DNA of 64,000 nt from JAWLDA01 sp041686855 (GCA_041686855.1 JAWLDA010000010.1:95416-159415); one strand, 5' to 3'; counted from the stretch's first letter, positions 50,585 through 60,293 are shown. Notes: a model not told the origin generated them from the sequence alone. Numbers and translations: made by a program.

Positions 50585-51474
50585 AGTTATCACTCTACTC
50601 ATCCGCAGGCTGGCGACACCCGCTCGGCCTGAGCTACGTCGTCGCTCTAGCCCGACGCACTGGCTACGATGAAGTGAGCATACGGGGGCGCTCGACGGAG
50701 AGTAGAGCCCCCAGTGAGCAGCAGGTGCGGGCGATCGGTTACGACATGCTGTCGGTCGAAGAGAGTAGCTCCGAGGGGATGGCGGAGCTACTCGAACTCT
50801 TCCGCCGTCACGATGTGACGCCCTACTGTCTGTCGACTTATGCGTCGCTGGTAGATCCAAAGCCCGATGAGCTTCACGACAGCCTAGCGCGCATCGGGCG
50901 GGCGATCGCCTTTGCTGGGCGTTACAGTATGCCCGTGATTCGTACGATCGGCCATGTCGTGCGCGAGCCGGGACGCTCACGCGCAGACGTCGGCGCCGCG
51001 TTCGTAAAGGCGTTGCAGGCGCTCTTGCCCGTGTGCAAAGAGGCCGGGGTCTTGCTACAGATCGAGAACGCGGAGAGTTCCTATCCGCAAACAGCTGACG
51101 AGATCAATCACGTCATGGCCGAACTCGACGCGGACTGGTGTAGTGTAGCATTCGATCCGGTGAACGCGCTCTTTTGCGACCTCGACCCACTCAAGGAGTT
51201 AGGGGCGCTTTCGCGGGCGCCTGACGCGATTCACGTGAAAGACGTGGCGCCATCGCAGAGTGGGTACCGCTGGACACCGGTGGGAGAAGGGAGCCTCCCT
51301 TGGTCCGAGCTCCTTGAAAAGGCCGGCGGCATAGGGTTCGACGGACACTTTGTGTGTGAGTACGTGAATCCGCATAAACTCTCAGACTTTCACGGATGGG
51401 AGACGCTGAGTCCGCCCGAGGTGTGGGCAAGACGTTGCTCCGAGTACTTGCGGGAACGTTGGAGTTCTGTGTAA
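50581..51474 (+). CDS. Sugar phosphate isomerase/epimerase family protein
   Basis: This 297-residue TIM barrel overlaps the upstream gene by 4 nt (ATGA). It starts MKLSLYSSAGWRHPLGLSYVVALARRTGYDEVSIRG and has likely metal ligands in LLQIENAESSYPQT, VAFDPVNALFCD, AIHVKDVAPSQSGYRW and FVCEYVNPHK. It ends the five-gene operon. The combination of two dehydrogenases, an enolase-type enzyme and an isomerase suggests a complete short pathway for an unknown sugar acid. Confidence 0.83.
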   Translation: MKLSLYSSAGWRHPLGLSYVVALARRTGYDEVSIRGRSTESRAPSEQQVRAIGYDMLSVEESSSEGMAELLELFRRHDVTPYCLSTYASLVDPKPDELHDSLARIGRAIAFAGRYSMPVIRTIGHVVREPGRSRADVGAAFVKALQALLPVCKEAGVLLQIENAESSYPQTADEINHVMAELDADWCSVAFDPVNALFCDLDPLKELGALSRAPDAIHVKDVAPSQSGYRWTPVGEGSLPWSELLEKAGGIGFDGHFVCEYVNPHKLSDFHGWETLSPPEVWARRCSEYLRERWSSV

Positions 51475-51605
51475 GGATTCAAGGGGGAGAGGGTCGTTTT
51501 TCCAAGTACTTGCGCGCCAAAGGTTGGAAGTCGCTCCAGGAATGCGCAGTGCGGGCGCTGAAATGCCCCGTTAATGGAATGTGCATAGGAGGTTTCCAAA
51601 AGCGA

Positions 51606-52259
51606 ATGGGGATTCGATTGATAGGGCCACTTCTCGTGGTGACAGCGCTGCTTGCGCTGCTCCCATTCGGCGCCTTCGCTCAACATTCGGTCGCCGGGGC
51701 TCCTCGGGAGGCCGTCCTGGGCGAGCGCACGTTGGCCGTCGGTTCGTGGGGCGCAGACGTGTTTCAACTCCAGCGCCACTTGCGTCGGTTAGGCTTTGAC
51801 ATCGAGTCGGATGGGTTGTACGGGCCCAAGACCCGGGACGCCGTCCGCAGCTTTCAACAGCAGCGCGGCCTCGATCCCACAGGCCGAGTCGGTCCAGAGA
51901 CCCTCTCAGCCTTAAACGACGCATTGCTCACCTTGGTGGAGACGATGAGTTATACACTCCAACCCGGGGACTCGCTATGGTCAGTGGCGCGCGCCTTTGA
52001 CACGACCATGAACGTCCTCGTCGAGCTGAACGACTTGCCGGACCGCCCGTTGCGCGCCGGCGAAGTGATCCAAGTCCCGGCGCTACTGCAATACACCGTG
52101 AAGTCCGGCGATACGCTCTCCGAAATCGCTCAAAGGTTTAACACGAGCATCGCGGAGATCGCACGACTCAACGAGATGTCACCTGGTGACCTCTTGTCGG
52201 TCGGAACGGTGCTTAAGTTGCCGCGGGGAGCCTACGCATTGCCTGACGACGACCTTTAG
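51606..52259 (+). CDS. Secreted peptidoglycan-binding protein with PG_binding_1 and two LysM domains
   Basis: The 217-residue precursor has a signal peptide (LIGPLLVVTALLALLPFGAFAQ), then a PG_binding_1 three-helix domain (GSWGADVFQLQRHLRRLGFDIESDGLYGPKTRDAVRSFQQQRGLDPTG) and two LysM repeats beginning YTLQPGDSLWSVARAFDTT and YTVKSGDTLSEIAQRFNTS. It has no catalytic domain, so it probably anchors on or organises peptidoglycan. AGGAGG lies 12 nt before ATG 51606. An open frame extends upstream into the preceding TIM-barrel gene but encodes nothing similar. Confidence 0.9.
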   Translation: MGIRLIGPLLVVTALLALLPFGAFAQHSVAGAPREAVLGERTLAVGSWGADVFQLQRHLRRLGFDIESDGLYGPKTRDAVRSFQQQRGLDPTGRVGPETLSALNDALLTLVETMSYTLQPGDSLWSVARAFDTTMNVLVELNDLPDRPLRAGEVIQVPALLQYTVKSGDTLSEIAQRFNTSIAEIARLNEMSPGDLLSVGTVLKLPRGAYALPDDDL

Positions 52260-52265
52260 GCGCCA

Positions 52266-52667
52266 TCAACGACGTAGGCTCTTTTCAAAGAGCGCCTGGC
52301 GCAACCCGGCGACGAAACGATCGGCTTCGGCAAAGCTCCCAGGCGTACCGACTAAACGGCGCGTATACCCTCCCGTGGTAGTGATCACCACCGCGGGACT
52401 CCCCCACATGAGGACGGCCCCGCCGATGGAGATGAGCGCCGTGCACCACGTACCTGCCGGTTGCGGCAGGGTGGCGTACATCCCCGCAGCCAGCAACAGG
52501 AGCAACGTGCCCAGTCCGGTGTAACGGCGTACATCCTGTCGTACCGAGGCAATCTGCTCCAGGGGGATCGCACGCTTGCGCGTCCTAAACCATCCCCGTT
52601 GTACCATCACCATCGTGTTCTCTGTGAGGCTGCCAAAGCGGGTATCGAGCTCACTCATCGCGCTCAT
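52266..52667 (-). CDS. Small membrane protein of the bacterial PH-like/DUF6232 type
   Basis: The 133-residue protein has an N-terminal half with WFRTRKRAIPLEQIASVRQDVRRY, the usual PH-like start, two short hydrophobic segments (GTLLLLLAAGMYATL and TALISIGGAVLMWG) and a C-terminal AVVITTTGGYTRRLVGTPGSFAEADRFVAGLRQAL. This arrangement is seen in DUF6232 and bPH-type proteins of unknown function. AAGGAGG gives a strong start at 52667. It converges with the LysM gene 6 bp away. Confidence 0.65.
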   Translation of the reverse strand: MSAMSELDTRFGSLTENTMVMVQRGWFRTRKRAIPLEQIASVRQDVRRYTGLGTLLLLLAAGMYATLPQPAGTWCTALISIGGAVLMWGSPAVVITTTGGYTRRLVGTPGSFAEADRFVAGLRQALFEKSLRR

Positions 52668-52790
52668 TGTTTCGTTCCTCCTTAATGAGTCATATGCCGG
52701 TGTATCTGTGATCAGTATTGGGCCGTTTTAAAAGGGTGTATTCAACTTTTTGCAAGAAACCTTAAAGAAGAGATGGGAGTTGTAGCGGGG

Positions 52791-53543
52791 ATGCGATTAC
52801 GCGATAAAGTTGCAATTGTAACAGGCGCGGCGCGGGGAATCGGCAAGGCGATCGCTGAGCAGTTTCTGCGGGAAGGCGCCCGTCTGGTCGTTACAGATGT
52901 GCGGGGGGAGGATCTCGATGCGACCGCTCAGGAGCTAGCCCACCTGGGCGAGAGCTTGGCGATCGCGGCCGATGTGACCGTCTCCAAGGATGTCGAACGT
53001 GTCGTGCAGGAGAGTGTGGCCCGCTACGGCCGCATCGACATCTTGGTGAACAATGCGGGTGTCGCGTCCTTCGAACCATTCCTCGAACATACGGAATCCG
53101 CGTGGGACCGCACACTCTCAGTCGATTTGAAAGGTGTCTTTCTGATGGGGCAGGCCGTCGCTCGACAGATGGTAGCGCAGGGAGGGCCCGGCTCGATTGT
53201 GAACATGGCGTCGACCAACGGCATCTTGGGCGAGCGGCTCCTGGCGGCCTACAATGCGGCCAAGGCGGGTGTCATTCTGCTCACCAAGACCATGGCAATC
53301 GAGTTGGGCCAGCACAACATTCGGGCCAACGCCGTCTGTCCCGGCTTCATCTTGACGGAGTTGGCCGCCGACTCCGGCGCAGATCAGTCGTTTATTACCG
53401 AGTACATTAAAAAGATCCCGCTGGGACGGTACGGTCGACCGGAGGACGTCGCGCAGCTCTGTGCGTTCCTGGCCTCCGATGAGTCGTCGTTTATCACGGG
53501 AGCGCCGATCATCATCGACGGGGGTCAACTCGCCGAGGAGTGA
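52791..53543 (+). CDS. Short-chain dehydrogenase/reductase (FabG-like)
   Basis: This 250-residue classical SDR has VAIVTGAARGIGKAIAEQFLREGARLVVTDVRGEDL (NAD-type binding suggested by the Asp after the second strand), DILVNNAGVASF, the catalytic Ser in VNMASTNGILG and the YNAAKAG Tyr-Lys pair, followed by NAVCPGFILTELA and ITGAPIIIDGGQ. It may act on a sugar, sterol-like alcohol or 3-oxoacyl thioester; context does not decide. ATG 52791 gives the family N terminus; ATG 52773 is an alternative. Confidence 0.88.
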   Translation: MRLRDKVAIVTGAARGIGKAIAEQFLREGARLVVTDVRGEDLDATAQELAHLGESLAIAADVTVSKDVERVVQESVARYGRIDILVNNAGVASFEPFLEHTESAWDRTLSVDLKGVFLMGQAVARQMVAQGGPGSIVNMASTNGILGERLLAAYNAAKAGVILLTKTMAIELGQHNIRANAVCPGFILTELAADSGADQSFITEYIKKIPLGRYGRPEDVAQLCAFLASDESSFITGAPIIIDGGQLAEE

Positions 53544-53554
53544 GGGTGGGAGCG

Positions 53555-54376
53555 CTACTCAAAGTGCCCACGTACAAAATTTAAATCTTCATGGATCAAC
53601 TGAGCCCAGTGTGACTCGCGATACGAGGCCTCCAAGGTGATCACCCTGGAGACTGCCGAGTGTTCGAGCGCCTTGATGACGCGCTCGTAGGGGATGCGCC
53701 CGTGTCCCGGGCGGATGTAGCGTCGGCGTCCCTCGGCGCTGAACGGTTCGCCGTCGAAGTCACGCACATGCAGGTTGAGGATGCGCGCACTGTGGCGTTC
53801 TCCGATCGCGTCGATCTGTTCCTCGATGGGCTGTGACCAACTCAAAAACTCGAAGTCGACAGTGAACGCCGCGTCGTCTCCCAGAGCCTCGACAACACGG
53901 TCCATATTCTCCAACGGCGTATTGCGCCGGCAGGGCACGATCTCGATAAGCGGGCGGACGCCGTTCTCGCGGGCATACGCGCGCACCCGCTCGTACGTCT
54001 CGAGATTGCGATCGAGGTTGTCGTCGGAGTCGGGTAGGTCCCACAGGTGAATGTTTAAGTAAGGTGCGCCCACTTGGGCGGCAACATCGACGGCCAGCTT
54101 GAAACTGCGAATGCCCCGCTCCCGCTCAGCCGGGTCACTGTGACCGAAGCAGCCGCCGATCCGCTTGTCGCCGTGTACCGAGTGGACGGGAGCCGCGACC
54201 TCTTTAAAGAGTGTGGCGATTTCACCGATACGCTCCGTCCAACTGTTGAGGAGGAGGACTTCCAGACCCGGAGCTCGGAGGTTCTCCACGATCTGTGAGA
54301 GGCCATCGAGGTCTTTGTCTCGCAGCAATGATGCGATACATCCGGTGGAAATGCTAAAGTCGTGTGATACGCCCAT
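53555..54376 (-). CDS. Sugar phosphate isomerase/epimerase family protein
   Basis: The 273-residue TIM barrel starts MGVSHDFSISTGCIASLLRDKDLDGL. Likely metal ligands lie in VHSVHGDKRIGG, YLNIHLWDLP, IEIVPCRRNTP, FTVDFEFLSWSQ and ILNLHVRDFDGEPF, and RRYIRPGHGRIPYERVIKALE near the end is a widely shared segment. AAAGGA lies 9 nt before ATG 54376. It is divergent from the methyltransferase gene that starts at 54474 and convergent with the SDR gene. Confidence 0.82.
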   Translation of the reverse strand: MGVSHDFSISTGCIASLLRDKDLDGLSQIVENLRAPGLEVLLLNSWTERIGEIATLFKEVAAPVHSVHGDKRIGGCFGHSDPAERERGIRSFKLAVDVAAQVGAPYLNIHLWDLPDSDDNLDRNLETYERVRAYARENGVRPLIEIVPCRRNTPLENMDRVVEALGDDAAFTVDFEFLSWSQPIEEQIDAIGERHSARILNLHVRDFDGEPFSAEGRRRYIRPGHGRIPYERVIKALEHSAVSRVITLEASYRESHWAQLIHEDLNFVRGHFE

Positions 54377-54473
54377 GGGATTCATTCCTTTCGGGGCAGC
54401 GATGGAAGATGCGCTCATAAAGTGTACACCGCGGGGCGCCGCGCACCTTTGGAAGTATGGTAATATTAAGCGT

Positions 54474-55190
54474 ATGAATATGCGAGAGAAGTCCAGTGTG
54501 AATGAGATCAAGGAGCGTTTCGACAACGACGTCGAGCGTTTCTCCAACCTCGAAACGGGGCAGTCCGCGACGGTGGACGCGCCCCTCTCCCTCGAGCTGG
54601 TTGTGCAAGTGGCATCGGCGCTTCACCCGAACGCGCAGCATGTCCTCGACGTGGGGTGCGGAGCGGGTAACTATACGCTCAAGCTCCTACAACACCACCC
54701 CCACCTCGACGCTACACTCGTCGACTTGAGTCGCCCGATGCTCGATCGAGCCGCACAGCGTGTCGGCGCAGCGACGAGTGGTAAAGTGCAAACGATTCAA
54801 GGTGACATCCGTGAGATCGAGTTCGCCGACGAGACGTTCGATGTAATCCTGGCTGCGGCCGTCCTGCACCACCTGCGCGCAGAGGCGGAGTGGGAGAGCG
54901 TCTTTGCCAAGCTATACCGCTCCCTTAAGCCTGGTGGCTCCTTTTGGATCGTCGACTTGATCACGCACACCACGCCGCAGGTGCAGTCGATCATGTGGCG
55001 CCGTTACGGGGAGTACCTCGCCGCTCTACGTGACGAAGCGTACCGAGATCACGTCTTCGACTATATCGACAAAGAAGATTCGCCGCGCGCACTCCTCTAC
55101 CAACTCGATCTCCTACGGTCGGTAGGCTTCAAGCACGTCGAACTCCTCCACAAAAACAGTTGCTTTGCAGCGTTTGGCGGTATTAAGTAG
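54474..55190 (+). CDS. SAM-dependent class I methyltransferase
   Basis: The 238-residue protein has motif I HVLDVGCGAGNYTLKLL, the acidic end of strand 2 in ATLVDLSRPMLDRA, motif II TFDVILAAAVLHHL and motif III LKPGGSFWIVDL. The N-terminal MREKSSVNEIKERFDNDVERFSNLETGQ is a common helical cap. The substrate is unknown. TAATAT with TGG before it (extended -10) ends 7 bp upstream of the ATG, so the transcript may be leaderless. The two possible starts, 54474 and 54480, are in frame. Confidence 0.86.
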   Translation: MNMREKSSVNEIKERFDNDVERFSNLETGQSATVDAPLSLELVVQVASALHPNAQHVLDVGCGAGNYTLKLLQHHPHLDATLVDLSRPMLDRAAQRVGAATSGKVQTIQGDIREIEFADETFDVILAAAVLHHLRAEAEWESVFAKLYRSLKPGGSFWIVDLITHTTPQVQSIMWRRYGEYLAALRDEAYRDHVFDYIDKEDSPRALLYQLDLLRSVGFKHVELLHKNSCFAAFGGIK

Positions 55191-55282
55191 TTGACTCCAA
55201 AAAACGCTAGACGCCGCGTCGCGACGTGTGATACAATGCTCGTTATCTCTCTCTAATCGGCTTTAAGGGGTAAACGAGTGCG

Positions 55283-57036
55283 ATGATGTACATACAGATG
55301 TGGGGCCGCTACTTGAGTCCATACCGGCTCAAAGTGGCCCTGCTCGCGACAACCCTCTTTGTGGGAATCGGACTACAGTTGCTCGCGCCACAAATTGTGC
55401 GGACCTTCATTGACGAGGCCGCCGCCGGCTCGGCTTTAGGTGAGCTCGTGCGGCTTGCGCTCTACTTTCTCGGCGCCGCGCTGGCAAATCAGCTGCTGGC
55501 GGCGCTCGCGACCTACTTGAGCGCGGATGTGGGGTGGAGCGCAACCAACACGCTCCGCCTGGACCTCTTCCGCCACACGCTCCGACTAAACATGCGGTTT
55601 CACAAGGATCGGACGCCCGGGGAGCTGATCGAGCGCATCGACGGCGACGTGACGCACCTATCCAACTTCTTCTCACAGTTTGTCGTCCGTGTCGCCGGCA
55701 GCCTCTTGCTTGTGTTGGGAATCCTGGGGCTCCTTTGGCGTGAGGACTGGCGGGTGGGCGCGGTGTTGAGCCTTTACGTCGGGGTCGTCACGTGGGTGTT
55801 GCATCGGCGTCGGGAGGTCGCTGTTCCGGCCACGCACATGGAGCGAGAGGCGAACGCTCAAATCTACGGCTTCATTGAGGAGCGCTTGGCCGGGATTGAC
55901 GACATTCGAGCGAATGGAGCCGGAGGGCACGTCATGCACCGCCTCCTCGGCGTTCAGCGTGACTGGTTCCACAAGAGCGTAACCGCGTGGCGGATGCGGG
56001 TGGGCATCTGGCTTATGATGATGGTGATGACCATGGCCGGACACATCCTCGTCCTCGGGCTGGGCGTCGCCCTCTTTCAAGCCGGCGTCGTCACCCTTGG
56101 CACGGTCTACCTCTTTTACAACTACATGAACATGCTCGAAGACCCACTCGACGAACTCTCCCGGCAGCTTCAGGAGTTTCAGCGGGCAGGCGCCGGTTTT
56201 CAACGAGTGCGGGAGCTTTTGGCCGAACGTCCCACGATTGTCGACGGTCCGGGGAGCGACCTCCAAGCTCAAGCCCACGATGTCGCGTTTGAGCGCGTCT
56301 CCTTCTCCTACGGCGACGACCATCCCGTCCTTAGGGAAGTCTCGTTTCATTTGCCGGCAGGTGAGACCCTTGGGCTCCTCGGACGGACTGGAAGCGGCAA
56401 GACGACGCTTGTGCGACTCTTGTTCCGCTTCTACGACGCCACTGCGGGCAGGGTGACGCTGGACGCAACGGATGTCCGCGAGCTCTCGCTAAAGGGGCTG
56501 CGAGCTCGGGTCGGGATGGTGACTCAAGATGTCCAGCTCTTTGAGGGGAGCATCCGCGAGAACCTGACGTTCTTTGATGCGACCGTTCCGGACGAGCGCC
56601 TCCATGAGACCTTTGCGCATCTTGGTATTGAGGCGTGGCTGGACGCACTCCCTAACGGTCTCGACACCCGCCTACAAGCGGGTGGAGGCGGCCTCTCTGC
56701 GGGGGAGGCACAACTCGTAGCGTTTGCTCGGCTCTTTCTACAAGATCCGGGCCTGGTCATTCTCGACGAACCATCATCACGCCTCGATCCCAAGACGGAG
56801 GAGTTGTTGAATCGAGCCATCGACCGGATGTTGACAGGGCGGACGGGCATCATCATTGCACATGTTTGGAGACCGTCTCCCGAGCGCATAAGATCATGGT
56901 CCTCAAAGAAGGCCGCATCGTCGAGTACGGGGAGCGCAGCGCGCTAGCCGCCGACCCCCGCTCGACGTACCGTGCGATGTTGGCCGCCGGAGCCAACGCC
57001 GGTGTCGATGAACGATTGGAGCGTATGGGCGTATGA
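55283..57036 (+). CDS. ABC exporter half-transporter, first subunit (frameshifted near the 3-prime end)
   Basis: The first 527 codons encode a type-IV ABC exporter half: six membrane helices and an ATPase domain with GRTGSGKTTL (Walker A), TQDVQLFEGS (Q-loop), LSAGEAQLVAFARLF (variant signature), LVILDEPSSRLD (Walker B with catalytic Glu). After IIIAH (H-loop His) at about 56861-56867 the reading frame breaks: the annotated frame ends at 56947 in unrelated sequence. One missing base after CAT restores RLETVSRAHKIMVLKEGRIVEYGE and extends the protein to TGA 57034-57036, overlapping the next start by ATGA. The base loss may be a sequencing error or a real mutation. Confidence 0.87.
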
Positions 57037-58877
57037 CCACGTGGCAATATATGTGGCGACTCTTTACCTACCGTCCCGCTGAGTTCGCCGTCAATCTCAT
57101 TCTGTGGGGGCTCTTCCATCTCATTCCACTCGCGTACGCCGTGCTGACCAAGGGGGTCTTTGACGCCCTGAGCGGTGCAGCGCCCGTTGGGTGGAACGTG
57201 TGGACCCTTCTCGCTCTCCTTGGCGCGGCCACACTCACTCGCTCCGGCGTGTTCTGGATCGCGTTCCGTCTCTTTAGCGCGTACTACATGATGATCCAAG
57301 CGCTATTACGGTACAATCTGCTCGACTACCTCATGCGGGCCGCCGGCTCCCGTGAGATGGTGGAATCGTCGTCGGAGGCGGTCACCCGCTTCCGCGACGA
57401 TGTCGAGGATGTCTCAGAGTACCTAGAGCAGTGGATCGACCTACTCGGGTTTGTCCTCTACGGTGCGAGCGGTTTGTTTGTCTTGTACACCATTGATCCG
57501 GTGATCACGGTTGTGGCGTGCGCGCCGACGTTCCTGATGGCGGTGATCATGCGGCGTCTCGGCGGACTCATTCGTAGCTACCGGCGGGCCTTTCGGGAGG
57601 CGACGGCGTACGTCACCGGATTCATCGGCGAGAGCTTCGCTGCGATTGGAGCCATCAAGGTAGCAGGGAAAGAGGCGCCGATGGCCGATCGCTTCGAGGC
57701 GTTGGGTCACGCGCGCAAACGGGCGGCCTTGCGTGACACGCTTCTCAAAGAGCTTGTCGACAGCGTCAACACCAACTTGGTGAACGTCGGCGCAGGCGCC
57801 GTCCTCATCCTCGCAGCCGAACAGATGAGGACCGGTTCATTCACCGTCGGTGACTTCGCGCTCTACATTAACATCCTGCCCCGTTTGACGCGGGTGCTCA
57901 GCTTTGTGGGCCGAGTGATGGCGCAACACAAGCGGAGTGGAGTGGCGTTTGAGCGTATGAACTACCTCCTTCAGGACGCGCCACCCCAGCAGGTGGTGGC
58001 TCATACGCCGCTCTACTTGGGTGGTGATGCGCCGGATGGGACGCAAAATGGGACGCAAGCTGAGACGCAAGCTGAGACGCACGCTGAGACGCACGTGTCC
58101 TCCATGGCCGAGAAGCGAGCCGAGTACCGTCCCTTGGACCTCCTCGAGGTGAGAGGGCTCAGCTACACCTATCCCGGTAGCGAGGCGGGGATTCAAGACG
58201 TGAGCTTTTCGGTGGGGCGGGGAGACTTCGTCGTCATCACCGGGCGCATCGGCGCGGGCAAGACCACCCTCCTACGGGTCCTCCAAGGGTTGTTGCCCAT
58301 GAGCGCTGGGGAGATCTACTGGAACGGCGAGCGAGTAGAGGATCCGGCCTCATTCTTTGGTCCCCCTCACTCGGCATACACCTCTCAGGTGCCTCGGCTC
58401 TTTAGCGAATCGCTACGGGCGAACATCCTTCTGGGCGAGGCAAGGGAGGAGCGGCTCAAGCGTGCCCTCGGGCTCGCAGTGCTGAATCCGGACGTGGCTG
58501 CGCTCGAGCATGGGTTGGAGACGCTCGTCGGTACAAGGGGCGTCAAGCTTTCGGGGGGCCAAGTGCAGCGTTCGGCCGCGGCCCGCATGTTTACACGTGA
58601 GGCCGACCTGCTTATCTTTGATGATTTGTCGAGCGCACTCGATGTGCAGACCGAGCAGACGCTGTGGCGGTCGCTCTTTAGGGAGCAAGACGCTACATGC
58701 CTTGTTGTGAGCCACCGAATGGCCGCATTGCAACGGGCGACGCGCGTGATTGTGCTGGATGGCGGCCGCGTCGTGGCCGCCGGCAGTCCAGCAGCGGTCC
58801 TCGCTGAGGCAGGCGACTTTTTGGGGAGCCTGCGGCCGCTAAACGACGGTGGTCGCGCTTTGGATCGCCACCAGTAG
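57033..58877 (+). CDS. ABC exporter half-transporter, second subunit
   Basis: This 614-residue subunit pairs with the preceding one. It has six hydrophobic helices, then an ATPase domain with TGRIGAGKTTLL (Walker A), TSQVPRLFSE (Q-loop), LSGGQVQRSAAARM (canonical signature), LLIFDDLSSALD (Walker B with Asp in place of the catalytic Glu) and VVSHR (H-loop). So one composite site (first subunit Walker motifs plus this LSGGQ) is complete while the other is degenerate, as in heterodimeric exporters such as TM287/288. The linker contains a 12-bp tandem repeat. The substrate, a drug, lipid or peptide, is unknown. Confidence 0.9.
   Translation: MTTWQYMWRLFTYRPAEFAVNLILWGLFHLIPLAYAVLTKGVFDALSGAAPVGWNVWTLLALLGAATLTRSGVFWIAFRLFSAYYMMIQALLRYNLLDYLMRAAGSREMVESSSEAVTRFRDDVEDVSEYLEQWIDLLGFVLYGASGLFVLYTIDPVITVVACAPTFLMAVIMRRLGGLIRSYRRAFREATAYVTGFIGESFAAIGAIKVAGKEAPMADRFEALGHARKRAALRDTLLKELVDSVNTNLVNVGAGAVLILAAEQMRTGSFTVGDFALYINILPRLTRVLSFVGRVMAQHKRSGVAFERMNYLLQDAPPQQVVAHTPLYLGGDAPDGTQNGTQAETQAETHAETHVSSMAEKRAEYRPLDLLEVRGLSYTYPGSEAGIQDVSFSVGRGDFVVITGRIGAGKTTLLRVLQGLLPMSAGEIYWNGERVEDPASFFGPPHSAYTSQVPRLFSESLRANILLGEAREERLKRALGLAVLNPDVAALEHGLETLVGTRGVKLSGGQVQRSAAARMFTREADLLIFDDLSSALDVQTEQTLWRSLFREQDATCLVVSHRMAALQRATRVIVLDGGRVVAAGSPAAVLAEAGDFLGSLRPLNDGGRALDRHQ
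58038..58097. repeat. Five 12-bp repeats in the ABC exporter linker
   Basis: GGGACGCAAAAT, GGGACGCAAGCT, GAGACGCAAGCT, GAGACGCACGCT and GAGACGCACGTG follow directly, coding for GTQN, GTQA, ETQA, ETHA, ETHV. The in-frame unit would allow length variation of the linker without frameshift. Confidence 0.85.
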
Positions 58878-60293
58878 CTGCGACATCAGTCCCATTCCCA
58901 TTTGAGAGATCACCCGGTACCCGCCCCGTTGGAGGGGTTCGCCGCCCTTGTTCATCTGACAAACTCCCATGAGGAACCCGTCCGGGGTGAGGAATTCCTC
59001 GAGTGCGATGAGGGTGCGGCGGGCCGACGCAAACGCTTCAACCGGCAACCAGCCGTTGGTAAATCCCAGAGCGAGAGCGGCCGCGATACCGGATGAACCT
59101 GACGTTTCCACGCCCGTCGCAGGCTCGTCGATGTAGCAGGACCATAGGCCGTCATCTCGTTGAAAGCGCATTAGCCACGCCGCGACGAGCCTCAACTCCT
59201 CTTCGAGGAGTGGGCGTTCACTGAAGTCACCTAGCTCGGCGAGCGTGCGCGCGAGTCCTAGGATGTACCAAGCGCAGCCGCGGGCCCAGTTGCGGAACAT
59301 GAAGCGGCCGTCGATGCGTCGCTGTTGATACAGTGCCTGCCCGTCAAAGAGGCGCTCCTTCCGAGCCAATAGATGCTGCACCGCGAGTCGGGCCAAATCG
59401 GTTCGACCATGAATGCGGGCAACGACCGCAAGCGGGTACGCAGTGACGTACGACCCCTCGGCAGTTAGATTACTATGGCCAATGATGCCGCGTTCGCCAT
59501 CGACGGTCTCCAACCACCAGTCGATCGCGACGTTGATCGCGGGATGATCGGGCCAAACTCGGGCCAATGTGGCAAAGGGGAGAGTTGCCATCTCCGCGCT
59601 GTAGATGCGTCCGTCGGCAGGTACACTGCGCGGGTCTTCGTAGCGCAATCTACCCTGGGGATCTAAGAAGGAGTTGAGGTGGCGCTCGATCACTGGACGG
59701 ATGCGGTCGGCACCGAATGCGCGCTCAAGCTCCCACAGACCTTCGAGGACGCACCCTTCCATCCATCCGAACTGTTGCAGCGAGGCTTCAGAGGCCATCC
59801 GATCTACGAGACGTACCAGGCGATCAGCCCCAGGGCGCGACGGCCAGTAGAGGTGGGGCAAGAGGGGGACGGCAGTGCCCTCGTGGCCCTTGGGTCGGTT
59901 GAGGACCCACAGGGGCAGCTCGCCCTTAACCATGCGCAACCCGACGCCCTCGCGCAAAGATGCACCCGCGTCGGCGGGAGTCAGAGGGAGTTCGTACGGG
60001 ATGTAGACGGAAGGGTAGCGAATGTCTAGCGTGCCGAGAACTCGCTGGGTCGAAGGCAGGTACACCTCGACAAACTTCTCTTCACGTACGTCCACGGCGA
60101 CAGCAATGCGAAAGCGCGCCTCCCGTTCGACTCGGGTCGTATTCCATCGTAGGAGTGTCGGTTGGCCAGCCTCCCGAGGGGCAATCGGAAACGCCTCCCA
60201 CGAGTGGGGAACACGTTTGTCTACAGGCAACGAGACGTCAGGGGAGGCGACGACCTCTGCTACGTCGTACGCCTCCATAAACGGTGACTTCAC
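58839..60293 (-). CDS. GH88/GH105-like unsaturated uronyl hydrolase-type glycoside hydrolase
   Basis: The C-terminal ~350 residues show an (alpha/alpha)-barrel like unsaturated rhamnogalacturonyl or glucuronyl hydrolases: GWMEGCVLEGLWELERAFG, FRNWARGCAWYILGLARTLAEL, FQRDDGLWSCYIDEPATGVETSGSSGIAAALALG. The WARGCAW and ETSGSS segments are strongly typical. The N-terminal ~150 residues are beta-rich and unassigned. GTG 60293 was chosen since GGAGGG is 8 nt upstream. It follows the solute-binding protein gene by 44 bp, so uptake and cleavage of an uronic-acid-containing oligosaccharide are likely linked. Its 3-prime end overlaps the ABC exporter gene by 39 bp. Confidence 0.82.
   Translation of the reverse strand: MKSPFMEAYDVAEVVASPDVSLPVDKRVPHSWEAFPIAPREAGQPTLLRWNTTRVEREARFRIAVAVDVREEKFVEVYLPSTQRVLGTLDIRYPSVYIPYELPLTPADAGASLREGVGLRMVKGELPLWVLNRPKGHEGTAVPLLPHLYWPSRPGADRLVRLVDRMASEASLQQFGWMEGCVLEGLWELERAFGADRIRPVIERHLNSFLDPQGRLRYEDPRSVPADGRIYSAEMATLPFATLARVWPDHPAINVAIDWWLETVDGERGIIGHSNLTAEGSYVTAYPLAVVARIHGRTDLARLAVQHLLARKERLFDGQALYQQRRIDGRFMFRNWARGCAWYILGLARTLAELGDFSERPLLEEELRLVAAWLMRFQRDDGLWSCYIDEPATGVETSGSSGIAAALALGFTNGWLPVEAFASARRTLIALEEFLTPDGFLMGVCQMNKGGEPLQRGGYRVISQMGMGLMSQLLVAIQSATTVV

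Noticed and set aside
51396..51605. Extended start of the LysM protein
   Set aside because: The upstream part overlaps the preceding TIM-barrel gene out of frame and has no family sequence; the signal peptide starts at 51606.
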